Origin: Sungkyunkwania multivorans
Lineage (GTDB): Bacteria; Bacteroidota; Bacteroidia; Flavobacteriales; Flavobacteriaceae
Length of the DNA: 64,000 nucleotides
Assembly: GCF_042675645.1 (NCBI RefSeq)
Contig: NZ_JBHTJH010000004.1
Span: forward strand, 682,001-746,000
Direction of reading: 5' to 3'
The position numbers and the translations under genes are program-made. The notes under the pieces were generated by a model. The model saw only the letters and a list, made by a program, of their open reading frames with translations, ran no database searches and was not told the DNA's origin. Shown here piece by piece: positions 18,069-27,147 of the stretch (positions within the stretch are counted from its first letter, which is position 1; every line of letters begins with the position of its first letter).

Positions 18069-18099
18069 AAAGCCAAGAATTGTTCTTGGCTTTTTTTTT
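18069..18099. terminator. Strong terminator
   Basis: An 11-bp perfect stem, AAAGCCAAGAA with TTCTTGGCTTT, loop TTG, then nine T. It ends lyase copy 2 and lies just past the end of the convergent TonB receptor. Confidence 0.9.
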
Positions 18100-18113
18100 G
18101 CCTTCGAAGCTCG

Positions 18114-20579
18114 TCATCCTTCAAAATCTAAATCATCATCCCCACCATTGCGTTGACGATCGCGCTGATTTTTCTTCTGATTGAAACGATAGGTGAACGT
18201 AGCTATTATCGAACGCTCTCTCCATTGAAACTCGCTATAGGAGAACGTGTTTGGCGTAAAGCTTTCAGATTTGCGTTTTCGAATGTTAAAAACATCACTT
18301 ACGTTGAGGTTTAAGGTGGCCTTCTCCTTAAAAAAGTCTTTGCTAAATCCCGTGTCTGCAGAGAATATCCCCTGGTTTTTGCTTTGTGCGGTCTCTGAAG
18401 GTCCACGATAAAAAAGGCGTGTTTGCCAAGTTATCTTTCCCGGTAAGGTATAGGTGTTGTTGAAGCGTAAGAACCAACTGATGTTTTCGGCATCAAAATT
18501 CTGACCGTTAAAGTCCCCTCTAGTGATCGATTCGAAGAAATTGAAATTTCCATTCATGCGCCATTTTCGGCTTGGGTTGTAAGCAAGCGTGAATTCAAAA
18601 CCATAGCGGTCGTTCTTTGATAGGTTAACAGGAGTTCTGCGCAATACAGGAACACGGACTTCGGACGGTGTTCCAGACTCCCCGCTTACAACAACAGTTT
18701 CTCCGGTCTCTTCGGTAATAAAGGTGAATGACTGTGTTGCCCGTTGAAAATAGATGGAACTGTTAAAGGTAAATTTTTCCCAACGTTTCAGATACCCGAG
18801 GTCTAGTCCATTGGAGTAGCTGGGGTCGATATCGGGATTTCCTTGAAAAAGGTTGGTTGCGCTACTTCGAGACGGAAAGGGATTGATAAATCTTGATCGA
18901 GGCCGACGGATCCTACGATTATATCCAAGTGTGAGGCTTTCGGTTTCGCTAAACTCATAGGCCAAATTCACCGTTGGAAACAAATCGGTATATCGTTTGT
19001 TATTAAAGTCGGCAGTAGTGATCTGATTGATGTTGATATTCGATTCCTCCATACGAAGGCCAAGTAGGTACGAAAGTTTTCCAGTTTTGCTGCCAAATTG
19101 CGCGTAAAAGGCATTGACATATTCACGATAATTTAGAATGTTCGAAAGATCTGTATCATTCACAAAGAATCCATTTTCTTCGAAGGCAACTGTATAATCA
19201 TTGGTCTGATCGGCAAAGGTCCCGCGATAGCCCGCCTCGAACTGGCTTTCTTTCCCAATAGGTAACACATAATCTGCTTGAAGCAATATTCGTTGCTGAT
19301 CTTCAAGGGTCCTCACAAATTCTCGTTCAACACTACCATCACCGACGATTTCGGTATCGACAATGATGGATTTTTCGTCCTCAGTGCTGTCTTCATGCTG
19401 AAAATCGAAACTCAAAGTGTGTCCATCCTCTTTGAATTTCTTTTCATAATTCAAAGAGAACTGCAGTGTCTTGTCATCTTCCACCTCTGGATCAAAGCGC
19501 TGGGTTTGACTCAGAAGATTTCCATTTGGGTCAAAATTAAAGATGTCATTGATTGTATTTCTTTCATTATCGCTTTTTCGATATAACACGGTTCCTGTTA
19601 AAGACGAACTCTCATTGATGAAGTATTCGATACCAATATTTGTATTAAGCCCCTTTCTCACTCGATTAAAATCGCGCGTCTCTTGGCTTGAGCCGGTTAT
19701 TTGTTCGCTAGCGTCAAAAAATGTATTGTCCGTAAAGGAGTTTCCAGGCACTTCTCTATAGGTATAACCGCTATTGGTGAATAGGTTCAGTTTCTCAGTT
19801 CTGTAGTTTATGTTGGCAGATGCTCCGGCCACCAATGGATAACCACTGCTTAAGGTGATGGACCCATTTAGACCTTGAATCTTACTTCGCTTAAGAATAA
19901 TATTGAGGATTCCAGCGGTTCCTTCGGCATCATAACGTGCAGAGGGGGAGGTAATGACCTCTACTTTTTCAATGGCATCGGCCGGTAGCTGACGCAGCGC
20001 ATCCGTACCACTCAATCCAACCAATGCCGAAGGCTTTCCATTGATCAGGATGCGCACATTGTCATTACCGCGTAGTGAGATGGTTCCTTCTACATCTACG
20101 GAGACCGAGGGTACATTATCTAGTACATCGGTGACCGTTCCGCCTTGGGCAATAAGATCTTTACCCACATTGTAGATCCGCTTGTCGAGTCTGATCTCGA
20201 CCTGCGTTCTCTCGGCGACCACTTCGACCTCGTCCAAGCTCGCTACATCTAAGGAAAGTGATATGGTGCCAAGCGACTTATTTGTTCGGATGTTCTGTCC
20301 TTTCAGTTCATAACTTTTGAAAGAGATGTATTCTACCCTTATGTCATAGTTGCCAGCAGGGATCTCCACTTCAAAATCACCTTTTTCATCGGTGATTCCT
20401 CCAGTAAGCAACTGCGTCCTTTGCGTATTCTGCAAGATCACCGTAGCATATTCTAGAGGTTGTTTCGTTTCCTGATCAATGACCTTACCGGTCACTTTGA
20501 TTTTTTCGATATTCGATCGTTGGGAGAATCCTAAGGTCATACTTAACAATGCGACGATCAGGAAGATGGTTCTTTTCAT
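18114..20579 (-). CDS. TonB-dependent outer-membrane receptor (OMP_b-brl_3 type)
   Basis: The 821-residue protein has a signal peptide (about 1-20) and a carboxypeptidase-D regulatory-like domain (about 29-110, VTGKVIDQETKQPLEYATV). A plug domain (about 120-230, GGTVTDVLDNVPSVSVDVEG, then SLRGNDNVRILINGKPSAL) and a long beta-barrel follow. It ends with a low-complexity acidic tail (GGDDDLDFEG). This subgroup lacks an adjacent SusD and is common in flavobacteria; substrates are mostly unknown. A small Spy/CpxP-like secreted protein gene sits 24 nt upstream and is probably in the same operon. Confidence 0.92.
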   Translation of the reverse strand: MKRTIFLIVALLSMTLGFSQRSNIEKIKVTGKVIDQETKQPLEYATVILQNTQRTQLLTGGITDEKGDFEVEIPAGNYDIRVEYISFKSYELKGQNIRTNKSLGTISLSLDVASLDEVEVVAERTQVEIRLDKRIYNVGKDLIAQGGTVTDVLDNVPSVSVDVEGTISLRGNDNVRILINGKPSALVGLSGTDALRQLPADAIEKVEVITSPSARYDAEGTAGILNIILKRSKIQGLNGSITLSSGYPLVAGASANINYRTEKLNLFTNSGYTYREVPGNSFTDNTFFDASEQITGSSQETRDFNRVRKGLNTNIGIEYFINESSSLTGTVLYRKSDNERNTINDIFNFDPNGNLLSQTQRFDPEVEDDKTLQFSLNYEKKFKEDGHTLSFDFQHEDSTEDEKSIIVDTEIVGDGSVEREFVRTLEDQQRILLQADYVLPIGKESQFEAGYRGTFADQTNDYTVAFEENGFFVNDTDLSNILNYREYVNAFYAQFGSKTGKLSYLLGLRMEESNININQITTADFNNKRYTDLFPTVNLAYEFSETESLTLGYNRRIRRPRSRFINPFPSRSSATNLFQGNPDIDPSYSNGLDLGYLKRWEKFTFNSSIYFQRATQSFTFITEETGETVVVSGESGTPSEVRVPVLRRTPVNLSKNDRYGFEFTLAYNPSRKWRMNGNFNFFESITRGDFNGQNFDAENISWFLRFNNTYTLPGKITWQTRLFYRGPSETAQSKNQGIFSADTGFSKDFFKEKATLNLNVSDVFNIRKRKSESFTPNTFSYSEFQWRERSIIATFTYRFNQKKNQRDRQRNGGDDDLDFEG

Positions 20580-20603
20580 TCGTTTTTCTAGTTGATGGTA
20601 ATT

Positions 20604-21005
20604 CTATTGAGGATCTCTTTTTTGAAAGCGGCTGCCGCGTCGTTTTTCTCTTTGGTTTTGTCTGATTTGGTCAAATAGCGTCATTTGCTCATCATCAAGA
20701 AATTCGGAAAGTTCTCGGTCTTGTGCTGCACGTAAATCTCGCAATGAGGCTCTTTTTTCTTCTCGTGTTCCTGTAGCTTGTAAGATGTCTAGCTGTTTCT
20801 GAGAAAATTCTTCAAGATTGGCCTTCAGCAATGCCTTTTGAAGGTCGTCCAGCTGTAATTTATCGCTATAATTCTCAACTTGTTTCTCAATGCGCTCTTG
20901 TTGTGCTTCTGGAGAAAGGGTTCGATTGAATCGTTGTTGCGCGAAAATGATATTCGTGCTTAGTAGCATGAATGATGCGATGGCTAGTTTTTCAAGTGAT
21001 CTCAT
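20604..21005 (-). CDS. Small secreted Spy/CpxP-like helical protein
   Basis: The 133-residue protein has a signal peptide (LAIASFMLLSTNIIFAQ). The mature chain is all-helical and charged, with the pattern LQLDDLQKALLKANLEEF and DDEQMTLFDQIRQ. This resembles periplasmic Spy/CpxP/LTxxQ-type proteins, and is an inference from composition and pattern. It ends 24 nt before the TonB receptor gene on the same strand, so the two are likely co-transcribed. Confidence 0.65.
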   Translation of the reverse strand: MRSLEKLAIASFMLLSTNIIFAQQRFNRTLSPEAQQERIEKQVENYSDKLQLDDLQKALLKANLEEFSQKQLDILQATGTREEKRASLRDLRAAQDRELSEFLDDEQMTLFDQIRQNQREKRRGSRFQKRDPQ

Positions 21006-21133
21006 GATTTTTCAGCTTCTTTGAAGCTATGACCTCAAAATTAGCTGTTGGTTTAAAGCACAGAGGTTAAAATCCTGTTAAAAGAAAGAATTGTTTGTAC
21101 GAGGATATTTTTGCCCCGCTAGGTATTCATGAA

Positions 21134-21475
21134 TCAAATGATATCTGTAATAGCTTCGGGCGGTCTTCCAATGACGGCCTTATTTCCTTTGACGACAATT
21201 GGGCGTTCTATTAATTTTGGGTGATGGACCATCGCTTCGATGATGTCCTCTTCCGACAAAAGTCTACTACGATATTTTTCTTTCCAAACAGCCTCATTCT
21301 TACGCACCAATTGATCCGCGGTGATATTCAACAGGCTTAGAACTTCTCGAAGTTCTTCCGCAGTAGGAACGTCTTCCAAATATTTTCTAACCTCATAAGG
21401 CTGACCACTTTCTTCTAAGATGGACAAACCTTGGCGAGACTTCGAACAACGGGGATTATGGTATATTTTGATCAT
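21134..21475 (-). CDS. arsC: Arsenate reductase (glutaredoxin-dependent) / ArsC-like protein
   Basis: The 113-residue protein belongs to the ArsC/Spx family. The catalytic cysteine is Cys10 in NPRCSKSR. The three arginines that hold arsenate in ArsC are matched by LVRKNE, LIERPIV and VIGRPPE, which favours a reductase over a YffB- or Spx-type regulator. There is no ars operon nearby, so arsenate may not be the main substrate. The gene lies 16 nt downstream of prfB on the same strand. Confidence 0.82.
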   Translation of the reverse strand: MIKIYHNPRCSKSRQGLSILEESGQPYEVRKYLEDVPTAEELREVLSLLNITADQLVRKNEAVWKEKYRSRLLSEEDIIEAMVHHPKLIERPIVVKGNKAVIGRPPEAITDII

Positions 21476-21491
21476 ATTCGTTACTTAAATT

Positions 21492-22587
21492 TCAACTTTC
21501 AGCTTTTTGCCCCATCATCATCAGATAGGCCTTTAAAAATTGCTCGATCTCCCCGTCGAGCACTTTCTCTGGTTGGCGATATTCCAAATTGGTGCGATGG
21601 TCTTTAACACGTCGATCGTCCAAGACATAGGAACGTATTTGAGAACCCCATTCGATCTTCATCTTTCCAGCTTCAATCTCTTTTCGGGCTTCCATCCGTT
21701 TTCGAAGTTCGATCTCATAAAGTTGTGATTTCAACATTTGCATGGCAGTCGCTCTATTGTCGTGCTGTGATCGAGAATCTGAACACGATATTTGGATTCC
21801 TGTCGGTTTATGCCACAATTGCACTTTGGTCTCTACCTTGTTCACATTTTGTCCTCCAGCCCCGCTTGAACGTGCCGTAGTGATCTCAATGTCTGCGGGA
21901 TTGACCTCTATTTCGATCGAATCATCGACCAAGGGATACACATAGACGGAGGCGAACGATGTATGGCGTTTTGCATTGCTATCAAATGGAGAGATGCGAA
22001 CCAAGCGATGTACCCCATTTTCTCCTTTGAGCCAACCAAATCCGTAATCACCTTCAAATTGGAGGGTCACTGTTTTTATTCCGGCCACGTCCCCAGCTTG
22101 ATAGTTCAGTTCTTTGATCTTGTACCCATGTCTTTCACCCCACATTAGGTACATCCGCATGAGCATACTTGCCCAGTCACAACTCTCTGTGCCACCAGCA
22201 CCGGCGGTGATCTGTAAAACGGCACTCATGCTATCTCCTTCTTCAGAGAGCATGTTCTTAAATTCCATGTCCTCTATAAGGTTTAAAGCCTTTTCGTATT
22301 GTGCAGACACATCTTCTACCGTCGCTTCGCCTTCTTTATGAAATTCGTATAAGACCTCTAGATCGCTTATTAAGCTTTCTGCCTTATTATAATCCTCCAC
22401 CCATTTTTTCAATCCCCGCAGATGCTGCATGATACTTTCAGCCTTCTTTGAGTCGTTCCAAAAATTGGGGTCAAAGGTTTTTTCCTCTTCGTTCGCTATT
22501 TCGATGAGTTTTGCATCGATGTCAAAGATACCTCCTTAACGCACCAAGGCGCTCCTGAAGGTCTTTAACCTGTTCGGTTGTAACCAT
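21492..22587 (-). CDS. prfB: Peptide chain release factor 2 with programmed +1 frameshift
   Basis: RF2 recognises UAA and UGA stops and triggers peptide release. The SPF recognition tripeptide (RISPFDSN) and the GGQ catalytic motif (SSGAGGQNVNKVE) are both present. The gene starts in frame 0 at the ATG at 22587 (MVTTEQVKDLQERLGALRRYL) and meets TGA at 22524-22522. The site reads AGG AGG TAT CTT TGA C, which is the classic RF2 autoregulatory +1 slip signal with its internal SD-like AGGAGG. After skipping one base at the TGA the frame continues DIDAKLIEIANEEE into the main frame. The full product is about 364 residues. Confidence 0.96.
22522..22536 (-). promoter_or_regulatory. prfB programmed +1 frameshift site
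   Basis: SD-like AGGAGG (22536-22531), then TAT, the slippery CTT (22527-22525) and the in-frame stop TGA (22524-22522) followed by C. Spacing is the same as in E. coli prfB. Low RF2 would slow termination at this UGA and favour the shift. Confidence 0.95.
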
Positions 22588-22702
22588 AGTTTCAAAATAA
22601 GTTTTAACAAAAATAGGATTAAGTCATTTATTTAGACATATCAAAAGAAGCATTTTTTTAATGGTTTTGATTTTAACTAAGAGAGGCATCATGCCAGAAG
22701 AC

Positions 22703-22969
22703 TTATGTGATGGTGCTTACATGGTTTTTAAGTGAGTCACTATCGGCTAGACCGATTTTTTTCTTGACGCGCTTTCTCGCCATTTTCACAGCATGGGTAG
22801 AAACATTCAGGGATTGAGCTGTTTCCTTGACAGATAAGTTTAGCTTTATGAGGATACAGTGCTTTACATCGTTGGATGTCAAGTTTGGATATGCGGTCTT
22901 GATCTTCGATATGGTACCGTCATGTTTCGACTCTAGCCGTTGTTTTAAGGCTTTCATATCAGAAGACAT
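22703..22969 (-). CDS. Small stand-alone LuxR-type helix-turn-helix protein
   Basis: The 88-residue protein is almost entirely a LuxR/FixJ-like helix-turn-helix. The pattern YPNLTSNDVKHCILIKLNLS, then KETAQSLNVSTHAVKMARKR, is what I know as the C-terminal output domain of large flavobacterial TPR or Y_Y_Y regulators. Here it stands alone. Reading upstream of the ATG in frame gives about 20 more codons without a start and then a stop. It may be a small regulator or the remnant of a truncated larger one. Confidence 0.6.
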   Translation of the reverse strand: MSSDMKALKQRLESKHDGTISKIKTAYPNLTSNDVKHCILIKLNLSVKETAQSLNVSTHAVKMARKRVKKKIGLADSDSLKNHVSTIT

Positions 22970-23088
22970 CGCGACGGCCTCTTTTTTGATTGATAAATGA
23001 ATGTTAGCCCATTTAGAATTTAATGCCTTCTTAGATATTTAGTATTTTTAACTTTCCAATTATCAACTATCATTGCAATTCATTAAGG

Positions 23089-25509
23089 ATGAACAAAATT
23101 ATTTTATTTCTGGTCGTAACGCTCTCCTTTCAAACGGCGTTCTCACAATTTTTAGCGAATAAAAAGAATCTCAAAAAGTACCAAGGATATTTTGATTTCT
23201 ATTATGACGAGAATGAAGATCGTATTTACTTGGAAGTTGACAAATTAGACGCCGAGTTTTTGTATGTAAACTCCCTGAGTAGTGGTGTGGGTAGCAACGA
23301 TATTGGTTTGGACCGCGGACAACTTGGAAATGAGCAAGTGGTCTTCTTCCGTAAAGCTGGGAATAAACTCTTATTGATCCAACCCAATCTGAAGTTCAGA
23401 GCACTTACCAATAATGAACTTGAAAAAAGGTCCGTGGCGCAAGCTTTTGCAAAATCGGTGTTGTTCGGGTTTCCGATCAAGGAACAGCGAAAAGGATCAT
23501 ACATCATAGACCTCACTCAATTTTTAATGCAAGATGCCCATGGTGTTGCCAACAGACTCAAAAGTAGGGGGCAAGGGTCATACAGCCTCAGTGAAGATAG
23601 GAGTGCGCTGGCAATGGAAAGGACCAAAGCGTTCCCTAGAAATATAGAATTTGAGGCGATGCTTACCTTCAAAGGTGAAGCAAAAGGTGACGAAATTAAG
23701 TCAGTAGCACCTAATGCTTCCTTTGTAACGGTGATACAACATCATTCATTTATAGAGTTGCCCGACGCTAACTACGAAACTAGGAAATATGATCCGCGAT
23801 GTGGCTCTTGGCAAACGACCTATATGGATTATGCAACGCCAGTGCATCAACCCATAGTAAAACGTTTTATTACAAGACATCGCCTAAAAAAGAAGGATCC
23901 AAATGCAGCTGTCAGCGAAGCCATTGAGCCTATCGTCTATTATTTGGACAACGGAACACCCGAACCAGTGCGCTCGGCACTTTTGGATGGTGGAAGATGG
24001 TGGAATCAAGCTTTTGAGGCCATTGGTTACAAGAATGCCTTCCAGGTTAAGATGTTACCAGAAGATGCCGATCCTATGGACGTCCGTTACAACGTTATTC
24101 AATGGGTACATCGCTCTACCCGCGGTTGGAGCTATGGAGGCAGCGTTACAGATCCCAGAACGGGAGAGATCATCAAGGGACATGTGAGTTTGGGGAGCCT
24201 TAGAATCCGTCAGGACTTCTTGATCGCACAGGCATTGATGAATAAGCCCTTTGCCGAGCGTGATGACAATTATCAGCCGATGCTGGAATTGGCATTGGCA
24301 AGGATCCGACAACTGTCTGCCCATGAAATTGGACATACGCTTGGTTTCGCACATAATTTTGCTGCTAGTACAGATGGTAGAGCGTCTGTAATGGACTATC
24401 CACACCCGAAAGTTGATGTGAAAGAAGGGGAGCTCGATTTTAGCAATGCCTATGATAATAAGATAGGGGCTTGGGACAAGATGACCGTCGCCTATGCATA
24501 TTCAGATTTTGCTGAGGGTACCGATGAGACTGATGCCTTGTTACAAATTATGGAAAGAGCCCAAAAGAACGGCTTGCGATTTATCACAGATGCAGACGCT
24601 AGACCTCAAGGAGGAGCACATGCAAAAGCGCATCTATGGGACAATGGAAAGAATGCTGCCATTGAACTCGAGCGAGTGCTCGAGATTAGAAAGCTGGCGA
24701 TCAACAATTTTTCAAAGGATAATATAAGAAGTAACGAACCGTATTCGGTTTTGGAAGATGTGTTTGTACCGCTCTATTTCTTTCATCGGTATCAAACCGA
24801 GGCTGCCGTAAAATTGGTCGGTGGCCTGGAATATAATTATGCGATCAAGAATGATGGACAAGTAGTCGTTGAGATGTTGAATAAACAACAGCAAACAAAG
24901 GCGCTGGACGCAATCTTAAAGACGATTTCTCCTGAAGCATTGGCTATTCCCGAAGACAAATTGAAGTTGTTTCCTCCAAGGGCCTATGGATATTCAAGGA
25001 CAAGGGAATCCTTTAAAGGAAAGACGGGAGTGGCGTTTGATGCATTGGGCGCCGCCGAAACGGCCAGTGAAATGAGCTTAGCTCTATTGTTACACCCACA
25101 GCGTGCCAACAGATTGGTACAGCAAAAGGCCTTGGATGAGAGGCAATTTGGATTGCAAGAACTTGTTCAGGAGATTCTAGAACAGACCGTAAGAAAGAAA
25201 GCCATAAAAGGATATCATGGAGAGATTCAAAAGGTGATCAATTGGAAAGTACTGCATCATCTGATGCAACTTGCAAGCGATAATAATAGTTATCCTCAGG
25301 TTACAGAAGTCATCTTATTCGAGATGATGAAATTAAAGACCTTCTTAGGTGAAAAACGAATTGACCCCACAGCAATTTTGATGAAAAAGGCCGTCGAAGG
25401 CTTCGTTGGTAATCCAACCGGCTATAAGAAGAAAGATGAAGCCCCAAAGATTCCAGATGGGTCTCCAATTGGGAGTGACGCATGTAATTTTGCCACCTAT
25501 CAACAATAA
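23089..25509 (+). CDS. Secreted zinc metalloprotease (DUF5117/DUF5118/met-zincin)
   Basis: The 806-residue protein has a signal peptide (FLVVTLSFQTAFSQ). DUF5118- and DUF5117-like N-terminal parts follow, then a zincin domain with the extended zinc motif HEIGHTLGFAH (ligands His412, His416 and His422; general base Glu413). A met-turn candidate, SVMDYPHP, follows about 30 residues later. These are metzincin hallmarks. Such proteins are common in Bacteroidota and their substrates are unknown. The threonine aldolase gene begins 9 nt after its stop, so the two are probably co-transcribed. Confidence 0.88.
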   Translation: MNKIILFLVVTLSFQTAFSQFLANKKNLKKYQGYFDFYYDENEDRIYLEVDKLDAEFLYVNSLSSGVGSNDIGLDRGQLGNEQVVFFRKAGNKLLLIQPNLKFRALTNNELEKRSVAQAFAKSVLFGFPIKEQRKGSYIIDLTQFLMQDAHGVANRLKSRGQGSYSLSEDRSALAMERTKAFPRNIEFEAMLTFKGEAKGDEIKSVAPNASFVTVIQHHSFIELPDANYETRKYDPRCGSWQTTYMDYATPVHQPIVKRFITRHRLKKKDPNAAVSEAIEPIVYYLDNGTPEPVRSALLDGGRWWNQAFEAIGYKNAFQVKMLPEDADPMDVRYNVIQWVHRSTRGWSYGGSVTDPRTGEIIKGHVSLGSLRIRQDFLIAQALMNKPFAERDDNYQPMLELALARIRQLSAHEIGHTLGFAHNFAASTDGRASVMDYPHPKVDVKEGELDFSNAYDNKIGAWDKMTVAYAYSDFAEGTDETDALLQIMERAQKNGLRFITDADARPQGGAHAKAHLWDNGKNAAIELERVLEIRKLAINNFSKDNIRSNEPYSVLEDVFVPLYFFHRYQTEAAVKLVGGLEYNYAIKNDGQVVVEMLNKQQQTKALDAILKTISPEALAIPEDKLKLFPPRAYGYSRTRESFKGKTGVAFDALGAAETASEMSLALLLHPQRANRLVQQKALDERQFGLQELVQEILEQTVRKKAIKGYHGEIQKVINWKVLHHLMQLASDNNSYPQVTEVILFEMMKLKTFLGEKRIDPTAILMKKAVEGFVGNPTGYKKKDEAPKIPDGSPIGSDACNFATYQQ

Positions 25510-25518
25510 AAATATCCT

Positions 25519-26559
25519 ATGACCATCAATTTAATAAGTGATACCGTTACCAAGCCGACCAAAGGAATGCTAGAGGCCATGATGTGTGCAGAAGTTGGAG
25601 ATGATGTATTCAAGGCAGATCCAACTGTCAATGCACTTGAACAAAAAGTGGCAGATCTCTTTGGCATGGAACGGGCATTGTTTTTCCCATCGGGAACCAT
25701 GGCCAATCAGGCAGGGATCAAGGCACATACGCAACCAGGCGATCAATTGATATGTGATAAATACGCACATGTGTACAACTATGAGGGTGGCGGTGCCGCC
25801 TTTAACAGTGGTGTCACCTCGGCTTTGGCAGATGGACATAGAGGGATGATGACCGCGGCGCAGGTGGAGGCCTTGGTAAATCCTTATGATTTCTATCATA
25901 GCCCCAAAACGGCTCTGGTCTGTGTAGAGAATACCACCAACAAAGGCGGTGGTGCTTGCTGGGATTTTGAAGAGCTAAAGAAGATTCGTGCCGTTTGTGA
26001 CGATCATCATCTGGGGTATCATTTAGATGGGGCACGACTTTGGAATGCATTGGCAAATAAGAAGGAATCCCCTGAACAATATGGGGCAATTTTCGACACC
26101 ATATCGGTCTGCTTGAGCAAAGGATTGGGCTGTCCCGTAGGATCGGTCTTGGTAGGGTCCGATGAATTGATAGAGAAGGCCTTTAGAGTGCGAAAGGTCT
26201 TTGGCGGTGGAATGCGACAAGCAGGTTATCTTGCTGCCGCTGGCATCTATGCATTGGACCATCACAGGGAAAGGCTTGTTGAAGACCATGATAAGGCCCA
26301 AGAAATAGGCGGACTGCTTAGATCGTTACCTTTTATAAAGAACGTTGAGCCTATTGAGACGAATATCATTATTTTCAATCTAGCTGATAATGTCGATGAA
26401 CAGGCCTTTCTTCAGCAATTGAAGGAGCATGATGTGCATATCATTGGAATGGGCCAAGGAAAGCTTAGGATTGTCACGCATTTGGATTATACAACAGTGA
26501 TGCACCATGCGTTTCTATCACTCCTCAAGGAGATGAGTATAAAAAAAGCATTCGTCTAG
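25519..26559 (+). CDS. ltaE: Low-specificity L-threonine aldolase
   Basis: This PLP enzyme cleaves threonine or allo-threonine into glycine and acetaldehyde. The 346-residue protein begins with the family's conserved NLISDTVTKPT and has FFPSGTMANQ. The PLP lysine is in SVCLSKGLGCPVGS. Its position 9 nt after the metalloprotease gene suggests translational coupling. The stop codon lies in the loop of the terminator hairpin that follows. Confidence 0.92.
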   Translation: MTINLISDTVTKPTKGMLEAMMCAEVGDDVFKADPTVNALEQKVADLFGMERALFFPSGTMANQAGIKAHTQPGDQLICDKYAHVYNYEGGGAAFNSGVTSALADGHRGMMTAAQVEALVNPYDFYHSPKTALVCVENTTNKGGGACWDFEELKKIRAVCDDHHLGYHLDGARLWNALANKKESPEQYGAIFDTISVCLSKGLGCPVGSVLVGSDELIEKAFRVRKVFGGGMRQAGYLAAAGIYALDHHRERLVEDHDKAQEIGGLLRSLPFIKNVEPIETNIIIFNLADNVDEQAFLQQLKEHDVHIIGMGQGKLRIVTHLDYTTVMHHAFLSLLKEMSIKKAFV

Positions 26560-26573
26560 AACGAATGCTTTTT
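26543..26573 (+). terminator. Terminator with the aldolase stop in its loop
   Basis: A 13-bp stem, AAAAAGCATTCGT with ACGAATGCTTTTT, and loop CTAGA. The TAG stop (26557-26559) sits in the loop, so ribosomes at the stop codon could compete with hairpin formation. Confidence 0.85.
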
Positions 26574-26606
26574 CAGTTTTGGTTGGTTAATCACTTATAA
26601 TTAAAA

Positions 26607-26933
26607 TTATTCAGCTTCTTTTACTTCTGCGTCTGGAGCATTATTCCTCACAGACTCGATGCCATTTTCCATACCCGCTTCAGAAGCGTACATTTGACTG
26701 TTCCCAATAACCTGCCCGTTTCCAGCCTTTAGATTGAAATGGAATTTACCATTGGCAGCAGTTTTGCGCTCGAACTTGCTGTCATCGTTACAATTTTTTC
26801 TAACAGAGTCAACACCATTCATCGCTCCGCTTTTATCAGAATACCCTTGGCTCGAAAGAATCACTTGTCCATTTTTAGCCTTTAGGTTAAAGTAAAATTT
26901 TTTGTTTTTCTCGCTTTGGAAAATTTCAAACAT
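26607..26933 (-). CDS. YegP-like protein with two DUF1508 repeats
   Basis: The 108-residue protein is two tandem copies of the DUF1508 (UPF0339) unit. The first reads FYFNLKAKNGQVILSSQGYS and the second FHFNLKAGNGQVIGNSQMYA; each is followed by an MNGVDSV or MENGIESV helix. There is no signal peptide, so it is cytosolic. The family is widespread and of unknown function. It is a single gene. Confidence 0.9.
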   Translation of the reverse strand: MFEIFQSEKNKKFYFNLKAKNGQVILSSQGYSDKSGAMNGVDSVRKNCNDDSKFERKTAANGKFHFNLKAGNGQVIGNSQMYASEAGMENGIESVRNNAPDAEVKEAE

Positions 26934-27101
26934 TTTATATAAGTTTTAGTTACTACTGTAAATATATCAAAAAAATATAATGAATATTTAATGTTTTAGG
27001 ACCAAATCTGAAAAGAATATGTTTTTTATCGAAGTTTTTTGCATTATAACTAGATTTAAAAAAAAGTAAGGCCTCATAGTGAAATGTTAAAAATGTTAAT
27101 T

Positions 27102-27109
27102 TAAATTTG
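27102..27109 (+). promoter_or_regulatory. Candidate -7 box of the OmpA-family gene
   Basis: TAAATTTG is a perfect TAnnTTTG, 38 nt upstream of the ATG at 27148. No TTG was seen at the right distance. Confidence 0.4.
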
Positions 27110-27147
27110 TAATTACTTAGTTTTTAACCAAATACATCATTATCATT

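Noticed and set aside
22588..22702. prfB starting at the internal ATG 22430 as a normal 312-residue gene
   Set aside because: That would lack the N-terminal domain. The upstream 21 codons plus the canonical frameshift site restore a full-length RF2.
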